DNA of 64,000 bases from Cheilinus undulatus (GCF_018320785.1 NC_054873.1:20488196-20552195), one strand, 5' to 3'. Counted from the first letter of the stretch, positions 46,501 through 57,500 are shown. Translations and numbers: made by a program. Notes: generated by a model from the sequence alone, not told the origin.

Positions 46501-48719
46501 ATGATGCATTAAACAGATTTGAGTCATAGCGTCATCACTTCGTGACTCCTCATAGAAGAGATTATGACACTGAGAAGGGTTACATGAACAAAGTTAATCG
46601 GTCAAAGAACAAGATGTTGACACTGAGATAACATCAGACAATGGTGAAAAGAAGTTTAGAGATGAAGTGTGATATGGAGGGACTGAGTACTTTCATTCAG
46701 AGCTTTGTCTCTGAGGGGCATTTGGCATTCTTCAGTTAATCAAATATCACCATGTGTTATTATTTTATTGTCTCACAATGTTGGAATCGATGTATCATAA
46801 TATTATTGTTGTTATCCTTTGCCATGTATTGTATATCGATTCATTTAATATTATACTGAATTGTAGTGTATCGTATCTTGGGCTCATCTGCTATTCCAGT
46901 CCCTGACGGTTTATAAGATAGAACCAGATCTCCTCTACCTGATATCACTACTACCTGATTTGTCATGGGCAACATACCATCTCCTCTTGTATGTATGACT
47001 TCATGTAACATGTATCCTATCATGGATCATAACACAGATCATATACATATGTATCGTATTATAATATATGGTGCCATTTATTGTGTTATATCACATAACT
47101 TATCATACTGTACATACAAAATCATGTTTCTTATCATGTATTGTATCATATCATAATGTATCATATCATATTAACTACCATAAAGTATCATATCATTTCA
47201 TATTGTAGCATATTTTACTGCATGTTATACTATTGAAATATATCATATCATTTTATAATGTGTAGTATCACATCATATTGCATTGTAAAGTATAATGTAT
47301 TGTACAGTGTCGTTCTGTATTGTATCATAATTTATCCTGTCGTATCATTACATTTCGTATCATGTACTGAATCATTTCATATCATTTTACATTCTATCAT
47401 ATCAGATCATAATGTATCGTATGCTGTCATATGTTATCGTCTCATATTGTATCATGCCGTTTAGTATGGTAGTGTATATCATGTCACATTGTATTTAATC
47501 TAGCATATTGTAACATATCGTAACGTATCATGTCGTTACAATTGTATCATATTGTGCCGTATCGTAACATGTGTTCTCCTGCTTTTCCATCCCCTAATAG
47601 CTGTCTGGTTTATATGGGCGTCTTACAGACCAATAATCAATCTTTAAGGGGCCATTAATATTCATTGTAGAATCGTCTGGTATCATGTCTCACTGTATTA
47701 AGTGATATTATTTCATACCATAAAGTATAGTGTCCTGTCTTTTATAAATTACTTTGTAATTTCCACCCTTGATGGTTAATCTTACTAAACCTGAATTATT
47801 CGATTATATTTCCATTTTAATTGTGCTTTACCCTCCTATTTATAATTCAAAATACATAAAAATCATCATTAATAAAATAAAAAAAGACATATTTAAAAGG
47901 TCTGTTGCGTTTAAATAGTAGATCTGGTGTGAGGAAAATGTATAGGCTATTAAAAGAAACTGACGTGGAAAAATATTTGAATAAAATTATGCACATTATT
48001 ATGCAAAGTGAATACAGAGAGAAAGATTTCTACTGAAATCTGTAGAAGCCTTTGGAAACTGCTGTTGTTCTGGAGATTATTGCTGCAGTTTGTCTGATTT
48101 AAACCTGTAAGAGGCAAATAAACTTTAAACTAATGTGATCAACAGGCATGCTGTAGAAATGGTGGAGGAGTCCAAAAGACCCCCACTCTCCTATCTCACG
48201 CCCCTGCTGTTTACATCATGTCTTTCCCCTCTTAGTCTTACCTGGAGACACGATGATGACTTTGGCCCCGCAGCAGGAGAAACAGTGCAGCAGGGACTTG
48301 GACCGTATGTTAAAATTGAGCAGAGCTGTTGGACAGCCAAGCTTGGCCAAACCCAGCCAAGTCCACACATAACTGGGCTCGTTGGCGAGGAACAGAGCTA
48401 CCGTGTCCCCCTCCCTCAGCCCCGCTTCAGCCTGCAGGGCTCTGGCCACCTTGTTGCTCTGTTTATCCACCTCTCCATAGGAATACTCGCGGCCCTCAAA
48501 CAGCAAAAACACCTTATTGGGATGTCTCTTCACTGCATCCAAGAAGCAGTCCACGATGCTGTAGAAAGGCTTGACTTTTTTATATTTAACAAGTCTGACT
48601 CCGAGTTTGAGGCTCCTCAGGATGTAGACCCAGTCCTCGACAAAGTAAGGGGAAACTGACTTGAGGAAGGCTAAGGACAGGATAGCCAGTCCGGCTAACA
48701 CGGTGAACCAGATGTACAT
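34339..48719 (-). CDS. slc27a2-like copy A (FATP2 / very-long-chain acyl-CoA synthetase), exon 2 damaged
   Basis: SLC27A2 proteins are ER and peroxisomal membrane enzymes that activate long- and very-long-chain fatty acids and bile acids to CoA thioesters and aid fatty-acid uptake. Ten coding exons run on the - strand: 48719-48242, 43237-43095, 42697-42539, 42445-42321, 42229-42035, 40457-40367, 40148-39950, 39845-39748, 37350-37220 and 34515-34339. With an undamaged exon 2 the length would be 620 residues, equal to human SLC27A2. The N-terminal membrane segment, [10 protein letters not shown], the FATP signature [14 protein letters not shown] and a C-terminal IKL are present. Exon 2 is 143 nt against 210 nt in copy B: 67 nt are missing, including codons for YIYT of the AMP-binding signature. 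Phase is lost and normal splicing meets TGA at the start of exon 4 (42442-42440). Skipping exon 2 would keep the frame but drop the signature. Other exons look functional, so the lesion is recent, polymorphic or an assembly error. Confidence 0.9.
34516..37219 (-). other. copy A intron 9
   Basis: Non-coding. A dispersed repeat relic starts at about 34,583. I see no other supported element. Confidence 0.6.
34583..34800 (+). repeat. dispersed repeat relic
   Basis: It contains AACCTTTAGTTAGCCAGGTA, GTCCCATTGAGGTCAGAGAT and AAGGGAGACGTGACCAAGAA, a pattern I recognise as a common fish repeat. A second copy lies inverted at 53,492-53,590. The class is uncertain. Confidence 0.55.
37220..37350 (-). 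CDS. slc27a2-like copy A exon 9
   Basis: It encodes [20 protein letters not shown] and [14 protein letters not shown]. The acceptor is ttcttag and the donor gtgaga. Confidence 0.95.
37490..37640. repeat. dispersed repeat relic
   Basis: It contains TGACCTTTGACCGATCACCA, CAAAGTCTGAAGAAAATCCC and GGCCCAGACAGACAGAAGGA, words typical of a repeat frequent in fish introns. It lies in copy A intron 8, just left of the middle. Confidence 0.5.
38516..38565 (+). mobile_element. solo Tc1-like terminal sequence
   Basis: TA is followed by CAGTTGCATCTCAAAAAAAT and TGAACATCCTGAAAAAATTG. This resembles, but is not the same family as, the ends of the Tc1 element at 23,483. It runs into a TTG/TTTG-rich simple stretch up to about 38,650. 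Confidence 0.5.
39431..39635 (+). mobile_element. tRNA-derived SINE copy (best preserved)
   Basis: The A box TTAGCTCAGTCAGTAGAA and B box GGATTGATTACC (39,505-39,516) are visible. They are followed by a CT-rich body and the tail CTATCCTGTCATAATAAAGG and an A-rich end. It lies in copy A intron 8, opposite to the gene. Confidence 0.75.
39748..39845 (-). CDS. slc27a2-like copy A exon 8
   Basis: It encodes [20 protein letters not shown] and [18 protein letters not shown] is the FATP signature. The acceptor is tttacag and the donor gtaaag. Confidence 0.94.
39950..40148 (-). CDS. slc27a2-like copy A exon 7 (GC donor)
   Basis: It encodes [40 protein letters not shown] and [11 protein letters not shown]. 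The donor is CAG|GCAAGT, a GC-AG intron; copy B has a GT donor at the same junction. Phase 2 is retained. Confidence 0.92.
40367..40457 (-). CDS. slc27a2-like copy A exon 6
   Basis: It encodes [20 protein letters not shown] and GLCIEAARG, matching the [20 protein letters not shown] region of SLC27A2. The acceptor is ttgtag and the donor gtgaga (phase 1). Confidence 0.92.
40857..40920 (+). repeat. degenerate telomere-like repeat
   Basis: Several imperfect GGGTTAGG / TTAGGGTTAGGGG units occur within 64 bp in copy A intron 5. Confidence 0.7.
41466..41830 (+). repeat. dispersed repeat, copy 1
   Basis: It starts AGGGCTGTCAGCATAAACAT and contains AATAAGTCCACTACTGCTCC and CACACAGCTCAGTGGACAAA. The same order of words recurs at 56,206-56,560. 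The GGGCTGTCA end suggests a hAT-like non-autonomous element. Confidence 0.6.
42035..42229 (-). CDS. slc27a2-like copy A exon 5
   Basis: It encodes [20 protein letters not shown] and [20 protein letters not shown] with the adenylation motif YAATEGN. It is 195 nt, phase 0 to 0; the donor is gtgata. Confidence 0.94.
42321..42445 (-). CDS. slc27a2-like copy A exon 4
   Basis: It encodes [20 protein letters not shown] and [20 protein letters not shown]. Against copy B, 34 of 41 residues agree. With the exon 2 lesion, the shifted frame reads TGA as the second codon here. Confidence 0.94.
42539..42697 (-). CDS. slc27a2-like copy A exon 3
   Basis: In its family frame it encodes [20 protein letters not shown] and [20 protein letters not shown]. 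The length is 159 nt (53 codons), the same as the human exon that is skipped in one SLC27A2 isoform. The acceptor is cataag and the donor gtaatg. Confidence 0.92.
42857..42945 (+). mobile_element. SINE fragment
   Basis: The head-like GGTCACACCCCATGTGCATG and GTGCAGCCTGTGGCTCTTTT match the first half of the SINE family in this window; the tail is missing. It lies in copy A intron 2. Confidence 0.45.
43095..43237 (-). pseudogene. slc27a2-like copy A exon 2, internally deleted
   Basis: It encodes [20 protein letters not shown] through KISQAS, aligning without gaps to the first 43 codons of copy B exon 2. It then jumps to GGATCAGGAACAACAG before the donor gtatac. The last part corresponds to TCA GGA ACA ACT G of copy B (SGTTG), but in another frame. 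The missing 67 nt would encode the segment ending YIYT. Confidence 0.85.
43343..43998. repeat. perfect tandem duplication, unit 328 bp
   Basis: The unit at 43,343-43,670 is repeated at 43,671-43,998 with no difference I can find. Both copies begin GAAAGGCACATGG and end AAAATAACT. The left edge is 106 bp from slc27a2 copy A exon 2. Confidence 0.95.
44860..44985. mobile_element. short MITE-like element
   Basis: The left end GCATCCCAATAG...CTATGTAGTAAA and the reverse complement of the right end (TGTCCCAAATCA...CTGTGTAGTGAA) are imperfect inverted repeats. The sequence resembles small non-autonomous DNA elements common in fish. The family name is unknown to me. Confidence 0.45.
46750..47740. 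repeat. degenerate TATCATATCRTATTG array
   Basis: Nearly 1 kb is built from variants of TATCATATC and TATCGTATTG with little else. Units are too diverged to count exactly by eye. Many short open frames here follow from this composition and are not genes. Confidence 0.8.
48242..48719 (-). CDS. slc27a2-like copy A exon 1
   Basis: It encodes [20 protein letters not shown], a hydrophobic N-terminal anchor, then [20 protein letters not shown] and [20 protein letters not shown], all typical of SLC27A2. Phase is 1 at donor gtaaga. The start is the only ATG before the membrane segment. Confidence 0.95.
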
Positions 48720-48823
48720 TTTGCAGAGTTTACTTCATCTGTCTGTGTTTCTGTCTGTTTGCCTGACTCCCAGTGTGCCTGCGACCAGCAGAGGAGGAGA
48801 AATAAAGCAGCTCAGTGTGATTT

Positions 48824-48839
48824 GTGACAAAGTTCACCC
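48824..48839 (-). promoter_or_regulatory. possible HNF4/DR1-type site upstream of copy A
   Basis: On the + strand the sequence is GTGACAAAGTTCACCC, containing CAAAGTTCA, an HNF4-type half site in a loose DR1. It lies about 105 bp upstream of the copy A start codon. Mammalian SLC27A2 is a liver gene responsive to nuclear receptors, so the site is plausible, but the match is short. Confidence 0.3.
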
Positions 48840-49931
48840 ACTCGGACCGGGGCGGTGCTCAGAGCCGAGCACCCCTCCTTCATTCCCGGAATGTTTTCGA
48901 GTTGCCAGATCGGGTGTTTCCTCTTCTCCTCCAAGCTGATTTCACGATCATTTCCTCCTCATACATATTCATGTAACTGTCAGAGGTGATGGGCCAAAAT
49001 ACAAAATAAAAGAACCAATTATTTTTATGTTAATTAATGTTCCCATTGCTGAAATTTACAGCGGGACATTGTTTGTCTGTCTCCACTGATTAAAGTAGGC
49101 TTTGTTACATTTTTGCCATAAAATAGTTAAAATAATAAAACTTAGAAATTGCATTTCACTGATATTATGTCCCTTTAAAACATGTGATTATGAATGCCTG
49201 TCTTTTTAACTGATCAGGAGTGAATCAAACAGCCAATCAAGGATAGCTCAATCATAACCAGCCAATCACAGTGACTCTGAGAGGACCCTTCCTTCCAAAC
49301 AAACAAATTTGTTGTGTTGTAACTCATTGATAAATTAAATAAGTCAGACTTTTGTGAGGATTCAGCATTTGAAAAGTAAAATAGTTGTGTGATAAATAGA
49401 TAAAAAAATCTGACACAGGCCACCTGAATTGTGGATTGATTCATTTTTATTTGTTGAACAAGTAGACAAAAAACTTAGACAAACTTTTAAACTTGAGAAG
49501 TGATGAGTCTTTCCTGACAAAGCGCAACAGCGACGCCCAGAGGTCGGGACACGCAACTGTATGTGGTTTTCTCTCCGCTATTCCATGACATAGTCAGACA
49601 AATACAGAAACTGCAAGTGGCAACCCCGAGGAAAACCCCGCAATCTGAGAAAGTAGTGGGCGTGAAGTCCTCCCACTGAACTGTATTTGTCGACTGGTCC
49701 ATGGCGCGGGGAGGGGCGGGGCTACACATCATTCAGAATAAACAGACATTCATTCAGAAACACAAGGAGAGGAGCAGCACATGCACGCAGACATAGTGGT
49801 ATTACAATGGGAAGTATAATGCATGTTTTCTCTAAATGTGTTGTTTGAAACGTAAATGTCACATGTATGAGTAGGGCTGTAATATCTGATCATTAAGGGA
49901 AAAGTGAGTAAGATCAGCCAGGTTTTACATA

Positions 49932-50640
49932 CAGTGACTTTAAAAAGTATTCACCCCCTTGGATGTTGTACCCTTCTTTATTTTTAAAAACCAATCATGG
50001 TCAGTGTAATTTTTTAAAGAACCCTCTTTAATGTCAGAGTGAAAACAGATTTCTTCAAAGTAATGTCAATAAAAAAATATATAATGTGAAATAACTGACT
50101 GCATAAATATTCACCCCTTTCAAAGCATCAGACCTTATTCAACAGATGTTCAGCCAACTGGTGTTAGTAGCCTCACAATTAGTGAAATGGGGATCACCTG
50201 AGAGCGGTGAATGTGCCTCAAGTGATTGCAGTAAAAGGACACCTGTGCCTAGAAGGTTCGGTCACTGGATTATCAGTACCCTTGGCTACCATTACACCAT
50301 GAAGATAAAAGAGCACTCCAAGCAACTCAGAGGAAGGATTATTGAAAAGTATAAGTCAGGGGATGGATGCAAAAAAAAATCCAAGGCACTGAACATCCCC
50401 CGAGTTCAGTTAAATCCATCAAGAAATGGAAAGAATATGGCACATGTGTGAATCTGACTAGATCAGGTCGTCCTCAAAAACTGAGTGACTGTGTGCAAGA
50501 AGGAGACTAGTGAGAGAGGCCACCAAGATACCTATGACGACTCTGAAGGAGTTACAAGCTTCAGCAGCTGAAATGGGAGAGACTCTACATACAACAACTT
50601 TTGCCTGGGTTCTTCACCAGTCAAAGCTTTACCAAATTTG
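49932..50640 (+). mobile_element. truncated Tc1/mariner element fragment
   Basis: A TA (49,930-49,931) is followed by CAGTGACTTTAAAAAGTATT, a terminal sequence typical of fish Tc1-like elements. From about 50,299 it encodes MKIKEHSKQLRGRIIEKYKS and KKKSKALNIP, the helix-turn-helix start of a Tc1 transposase. This is then frameshifted; fragments such as TPMTTLKELQASAAEMGET follow in another frame. No catalytic domain or right terminal repeat is found. Confidence 0.8.
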
Positions 50641-51032
50641 ATATATGAAATCAATACATCTCAATATATGACCTCTCAATAGAAAAGTTAAATCTGTTTC
50701 AAAATTAGCTTAAAGCTCCTGAGAAGAACTTGTGTTGTTATGTTAACAGTTACCACAATGATAAAGGCCCCCAGAGAGCAGAACATTAAATAAGAGAATT
50801 AAGAAAATTAAGGTCATAGCTGTCAGTTCATGCAACTGGAAAAACTTGTTTTGAGTAAAGCTATCACTGAACCTGTCTGGTGTGTAAATTTTAATTTGTC
50901 TGTCTTATTAAGTGCAACAAGCTCAAACATGTTAACGGGAGAGATTAAAAGTCACTTAGGGATATCTATGAAATTATTGCTGAAGTAGAAAGACAAAAGC
51001 AAGAATGAAAATAGATCACATATTGAAACTAG

Positions 51033-51282
51033 AAAAGCACTCGGAGAGCACAGACCTCCATTAGCCCTATCTCCCAATAGTACGGAATCCTTTAAGAAAT
51101 TCCTGAAACCAGACGGTGATGCGAATCACTCTCAAAATCTAATCAGTTTTTCCTTATGACATTTCTGACATTCCCTGAAAATTTCATCAAAATCCATCCA
51201 TAACTTTTTAATTTATGTTGCTAACAAACTAACTAACAAACAAACAAACCCCCCTGATCACATAACCTCCTTGGCGGAGGTA
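51033..51282. repeat. dispersed repeat relic
   Basis: It contains CACTCGGAGAGCACAGACCT at the left and CTTGGCGGAGGTA at the right, with a FEAT-less AT-rich centre including AAAATCTAATCAGTTTTTCC. Such words recur widely in fish genomes. A partly similar segment lies at 37,490-37,640. The class is unknown. Confidence 0.5.
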
Positions 51283-51334
51283 AAAAACACTTATCAAATG
51301 TGTTAAAAATCACAGTTGGATCATTTATAAAATA

Positions 51335-51340
51335 TTTATT
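51335..51340 (-). promoter_or_regulatory. possible poly(A) signal of copy B
   Basis: AATAAA on the - strand starts 33 nt after the copy B stop codon, which would give a very short 3' UTR. More distal signals may be used instead. Confidence 0.35.
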
Positions 51341-51372
51341 TTCCCTTTAAAAAAGAGGCAAAGAAAAGCATG

Positions 51373-51549
51373 TTAGATCTTGATTTTCCCTGATATGACT
51401 GCATCAAAAATGTCCTTTTTCAGTGAGACGTAATCCTGAAGTTTTTCATCCATGAAGTAGAGTGGTGCCGTAATTTGATCCGGGTTGAAGCCTTCCTGCA
51501 CCAGCTTCGTCTTCATATGTTTGAATGTGCCTGTAACCTCCAAGGTATC
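51373..51549 (-). CDS. slc27a2-like copy B exon 10 (stop)
   Basis: It encodes [40 protein letters not shown] and ends ISGKIKI followed by TAA. It is 177 nt, as in copy A. Confidence 0.95.
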   Translation of the reverse strand, partial: DTLEVTGTFKHMKTKLVQEGFNPDQITAPLYFMDEKLQDYVSLKKDIFDAVISGKIKI

Positions 51550-54500
51550 CTGGAATACAATCACAGATCATGAAATAGTTAAGAGAAAGAGGAGAGAGAC
51601 TGAAGCTGAATACTGAGAAATACTTTACTTGAATCCTCAGAAAACGGGGCCGGGCGTAGGTCGGGAGGAATTTCTCCACATGTTTAAAAACACCTTTGGA
51701 ATCAAACTGCTGTCCGTCGCTTAAAGAAATGGCAGCCATGCCAACTCTTCCCTCAAGACCTGGAAAGGAGTTTTAGATGGTGAATCAATAGCAGGGATGT
51801 GCAGACGATTTTACAGGACAAGGGGCCCAAACTCACAAAAGGGCATTTTCAGAATAATCAGGAACATTAAATATAGTTTAAGTTATTAAACAAAATCACG
51901 ATCAGGGTAATTCAAAGTAGTATCATGTTTAAGCTATATAACATGCCACAATTCAACACAAAAATATAACAGAGAGCTGGTTATCAATAGAAAACTAGCT
52001 GACTAAAATGAGATAAAACATAAAAATGTAATAAAGTTTTTCAGGTTTGAGACATGACCTCAGACTGTTTTGGATACTCGGCCTCTGTCTTGAATAAACT
52101 GGATACACTTTCCCCACTTCATTTACATTCAAATACATGCTTTATCCATTGAAATTCAAGATCTTTAACTATAATGAACACCAGATAATATCAAACATTT
52201 AGAGTTGGATAAAAAGGTTACTACACAAACTTTCAGATAGCCTACTAATGAACAGGCAGTATCAGCACAGATTATATCTCCATTCATCATCTTCAGTTGA
52301 CTGTATACCTGAGCATGCCATGTGATCCATAGTGATGGCACATTAACTAAATAGGAGCAAGTATACATACTCTTACAGCTAACATTTTTGCAGAAGTTAC
52401 TTCAGGGTCTAATGTCCAACCCTTGCTTTTGTGAACAAATCAGAGACTGAATCGAGCTTCTGTTCTGCTAGCCCAGGACACGAGTCCTTTGACATTTCTC
52501 CTCCAGCAGTTACACTGATGATGTGCTTATGAATGCTATGTGTGCTCAGGCTTGGGTGTGTGCACCTGCAGCTGCAGCTGCAGCATTAAAAAGGATGTAG
52601 AGGAGGGAGCATTGTGCTAACATGGATGACATGCCCCTCAACCACATATTCACATTGAAACAAATATATCTGGGATCTAACAGTTGCAGAGGATTTCAGT
52701 GTCATGCGTGCACAAAAAAGTAGTCTTAAGTCAGGGAGATCACTGGTGATCTTGATTTGGTTATTTTTAAAGTGGATAAAGTTGATGCAACCTAGTGTCC
52801 TTAAAAAAAAAACTAAAAAGTGAAAAAGGGCAACTTAGCAAACTTTGGATAGCAAAAATTTGGATTTCAGGATCCAGATTGTTCTTTGAAATCTTTGCAA
52901 CACCGAGTTTATGATGACGAGTTGATAGCAATGAAGAAAACTGCAGGATTTGTTGTGAAGTCTAACCTAGGTTACTAGGTTGATCTAGGTCACAGTGAAG
53001 TCTGAGTGGGAATGGAAGAAAGGAAATCATTTAACAAGCTGGTTGAATGGTATGATGGGAAATGTAGGATGCAGTAGAAGGGTAGGTGTTCTGTTTTTAT
53101 TTTGCCTTGTTTGGTACTTAATACTTCTTTTAGGGTTTTTCACAAGTGAACAAACAAAGTACAGACAATGCAACTTAAACTCTCTAAATAGTACTTCCAG
53201 AATCCTCTAACACACATGAAGATTAGGAAGCATGAACAGAAAATAAGACAGGGGGTTTTCTTTAAATAAATTAATAAATTTAAGATGGTTCAAGCTGAAA
53301 ACAAGAAGTACGAGTCTACAAGCTGCTCAGCCTTTTTAACTCAAAGAGGAATTTGGAACTTGAAGGAGGAACTTGGAGTTTGTAGCCATATAAATAAAAA
53401 AAATTCAGTAAATCCCCCTCCTAATTGATATTTGCAGTGTTTTTATGTTTTATGTTTCATATCTGTATCTTTGTTAAGTGTGCTTATGCCTGTCTTGGCC
53501 AGGAAACTGGGATTGAGATTAAAAACTGAGATTCTTAATCTAAATGAGGTACTTCCTGGTTAAATAGATTTGAATAAATTAAAAAAAAAAAATCCTGATC
53601 TTACTCTCATATGAGGATTAGACAAACATTCAGTCAAATTCATTACAAGCCAATCAGCGCAACAAAAAATATGATGTAGTGGGCATATGCAGCCTCAGTT
53701 ATTATACTACATAGCGCAATCTCAACAGGCAGCTGTTATGGATGTTCACTATCATTAGAGCCAATTGAAAAATAAACTCATTCCTAAGCTGGTCAAAAGA
53801 TTAGCAAAACACATCTTTTCCACCAAGAAAAGTTTAATGTGTGATTCTTTGCTCTTTGAATAAAGACTTTTTTTTTTTTTTACATTTCTGATCAAACGTC
53901 TGCTCCTGATGGCTTTGCAAGATGGGTTTGCCTGATGACAGACATGAAATGTAGCCAATCCATCTGCTTGCAAGGTTAGAAACAAAATAATGTTTACAAT
54001 TCTTGAACCACAGTGCCATAAATTGAAAGACTTGAGGATGACGATTAATGACAAAATGTTGAGGATTCATAGAGCCGAGTAAAGTGCTAAAACTTCAGTC
54101 TTGTTATTTTCACCAGTTTGTTTACATTTTTGGCCCATTCAGACCCTCAAATAGGTGCTGAAAAGGTGATTAGAAAAACCCTTTGCTAATAAATTCAAAG
54201 TTGTACAGACTATAGTCACAGAGCACCACTTTTTCAAAAAATTTCTTTTACAGAGGTTATTAAGTAACAAAGGAGCCTCTAAGCCTTTTACGTTTTTTGT
54301 TGGCAGATTATAATAGAGGCAATATGATCTGTGCAATGTGTTTGGTTACACAGCATCAACAATAAAAAAATAAACTGTGTCTCTGTATCAGGAGACCACA
54401 TTATGAAGAAGTGACAAAGTGATGCAATAAGGTCAAAGAAGATAAATTCTCATTAGTTTCCTGGGATATTTCAGATGTTGCATCAGCACAAGCCCAGCAT

Positions 54501-57500
54501 AATGTGCAGGTTGAAACAGAAATGAAGTTTTATGATTTGAAAATAAGTACAGAAAAAGTAATTAAAGTCAGCAACACCACACTACACAGATTAAAATAAT
54601 GTTTATATAAAGGATGCTGCTGATGCACCTGTAACTATTTACGCATGCTTTCTACCACTTTGAGGCTACAGTTCACTCATTTGTACCTTGCCCTATGCAA
54701 TGTCTGTTAACCACCTTGAATTGCTTCTTTACATAAGCTGTGTCAATAAAGGGCTGTCAACATTTTACCAACTAAAATCCATATTTATAATCTGTAAATA
54801 AGAGCCAGCACAAAAAAAAAATACCTGGGGCAAACTTTTAAGCATCCAATGATGAGCTTGAAATCTGCTGACAACACTTTCTAAGAAGAGATGGGATTCA
54901 TTTACAAAAACAAGAGGGGGTTTTAAGTTTATACGGATGCAGACTTTTAGCCGTGGCTCTTCACAGTTTTGGAAACAGGATATTTGTGTAGAAGATGTTG
55001 ATGTCGAGTAGATGTTAAAATTTAAAAACCACTTTCACATAAGGTAGAATAGAGAGGCTATAAGGTTACAGCTACCCCGTGTACTTTCCCACACTCTACA
55101 GACACAATCCAACAGGTGAATGCTATTCTCTTTAAGCCTCCACCTTTAGTTCAGACCATTTTTTCCTCAAATAATTTCCTTTGTCATAAACTCACTGCAG
55201 TAACCACAGCAGTATCATGTTGCAACTCCACGTTTTTTTTTTCCTTTTATTTGGGACTCGACTGCTGAGGCCACTACACAATGTGTCCTTTCAGACCTCT
55301 ACCTCGCCTACAAGCACTTTGATTGCTGTGTCAGGTTTTTTCTTCATTTCACTCTTCCTAAGAATTTATTGGGTAGCTCATTTGTGTACATCAACATTTA
55401 CAATGTCCTTTTCATATGCCACTTGTGGCCAATGCTTGCAGGTGTCTTAGAAATCCTGGGGGACTGTTTTGTGCAAACTTTGATATGTATTCATATCAAA
55501 GCTGTTTTGAGGTGTGCAAACTGTGGTATGTTTGTTTCATTGTGCTTTTATGACTAAAAAATTAGTAATCACATTCATTTTTAAGCTAAGAGAATAGTCA
55601 TTATTTGTTTTTCAACCAATTGTGAAATATTCTAAGTCATAAAGTTTTATATGTTTCTATTAGTGGTGAAGAGTTCATTTCAATTGATGCAATGCTTGGA
55701 GAAAAGGTTAAAATGTCAGAAATTGGCACAGAGGTTTTTTACATTTTCTGATTGAAACATAACCACTGTTCTAAGTGAAAAATGAAAACCATAATGTAGC
55801 AGCAGCTGAGATTACATTCATACAAAGGGGTGACAAAGAAAAATACCTGGCACTTCAACTCCATACACATTCACTTCTTTAATGCAGTCAACCAGCGTGA
55901 TGACGTCTGCAACCTCCGTTGTGGCCACGTTCTCTCCTTTCCATCTGTCATCAAAAAAAATCATGCAAACTGATTTTCAGGACTGTGCCCCAGACATTTT
56001 CCAGATTTCCCTTTCACATGTCTCAGAGGGAGATTTTCACTCTAAGAATGTCTGCCTTGATATTAATGGTGTTATTGTACCTGCTTGAAGGTTGAGGAAA
56101 GAAGGAAAAAACCTTTCGCTGCAATCAATCTATGAGAACTCTGTTCTCAGGCAATCCATTTGTGTTTTTATTAGTATGTTGTTCTTTATTTGCCTATGAA
56201 TTTGGCCTGTCAAGATTAACTGCATTAATCGCAATAAGCTAGAATAAACAATCAGTGCTTATTTTTGTACGTTTGATCGCATGCTTCATTGTCTTTTTCA
56301 ACAAACTTTGATGAAGCCATGTCATCGTCTGACTACAGTCACATATTTGTAAAATAAGACCACCACTGCTCCTCAATGCCTTACTTCACTTTAAAACCTC
56401 ACAGACAGCTCAATAGACTAGCCAAAAGTAATTTGCACTTTGTGATATCAAACGGTTAGCTTTTATTACCAATTTTTAAAAAATTAATAAATAAAAAAAT
56501 TGGCCAATTGCCTACTTAAAAAATTTTCAAAAGCGAAGTGTATGTATAAAACAGGGTAAGAGCTGCATCCACTCATTTAAGGCACCAAATATAAAGTGTC
56601 ATATAAAAACGTGGGATAATTTCACCTGAAAGTGTCTCCAACTCTATCCTGAAAGTAGAAGAAATCATCTTCAATGCGTAGGAGGTCACCGGTGTTAAAG
56701 TACATGTCTCCTGTCTTGAAAACATTGTGTAGCCTCTTTTTCTCAGTTTGCTGTGGATCTCCTGCATAACCAGAAAATGGTGTCCTCAGTGTGATTTCTG
56801 TTACCAGAAGTCCAGGTTCACCTGAGGGCAGATTGTAGAGGAGAGGTAATCTTTAGTGTTTAGTAAGATATTAAACACACTTTGGCAGCAGTTTGTCACT
56901 TCGTGTTCTTTATATGGTGTATTATTCTGCAGTTGTGGGATCAATCCCAAAAAACCCTTGCTCTTTTTGAGTGTTGACATCTAGGGGTTGGGTGTCCCGG
57001 TTCCTGTTGGAATGGAGTGGTAAGGTGAAGTGCAAGGGGCACACTACCCTTTAAACAGAGAACTTAAAAATAAGGGGTAGGTGTATTGAGCCAGAGTATA
57101 GACCACATCGACTATACATGTCTTTTAAGTATGGTTTTCATGCCTGTAGTAATAGACTTTTTAGCTGACCGCCTAGGTCAGCCCTACACATGGGTCTGTA
57201 TATGATTGCCTGACTGACTGACAGGGTAACTGGGTGAGTGATGATACTTTCAGAGCTGTAAATACAGATTTGCGTGATGGGTGGGGTTTAGTTGTACTTA
57301 AAGCTGTTTCCAATGGCTGCCTACACTCTGGGGATTATCTCAGATGCTTTCCATTATGTAAGAGATGTTTTTTGCTCTTCTGTCGACCTGCTTGGGTATG
57401 AATATTTGAAAGTTATGGAGGAAAAGGGTTGGTTGTTATGTGAGTGGGTGTCTACAATGGCTGCTAGTGGACTGATTAGCTCAGACTTAGCCACGGCAGC

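Larger units (their letters stand above)
43238..48241 (-). other. copy A intron 1 (about 5 kb)
   Basis: It contains the perfect 328-bp tandem duplication (43,343-43,998), a MITE-like relic (44,860-44,985) and a long degenerate TATCAT array (about 46,750-47,740). No coding exon is seen within it. Confidence 0.75.
48720..51372. other. intergenic region between copy A and copy B
   Basis: The copy A promoter should lie just right of 48,719. A GC-richer patch at about 48,835-48,900 and a GC-box patch at about 49,500-49,735 (GGGGAGGGGCGGGGCT) stand out. A Tc1 fragment (from 49,932) and a dispersed repeat relic (51,033-51,282) fill the rest. Confidence 0.6.

Noticed and set aside
50299..50451. Possible small gene with a helix-turn-helix protein
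   Set aside because: The peptide is the N-terminus of a Tc1 transposase next to a typical Tc1 terminal sequence, and it is frameshifted soon after.
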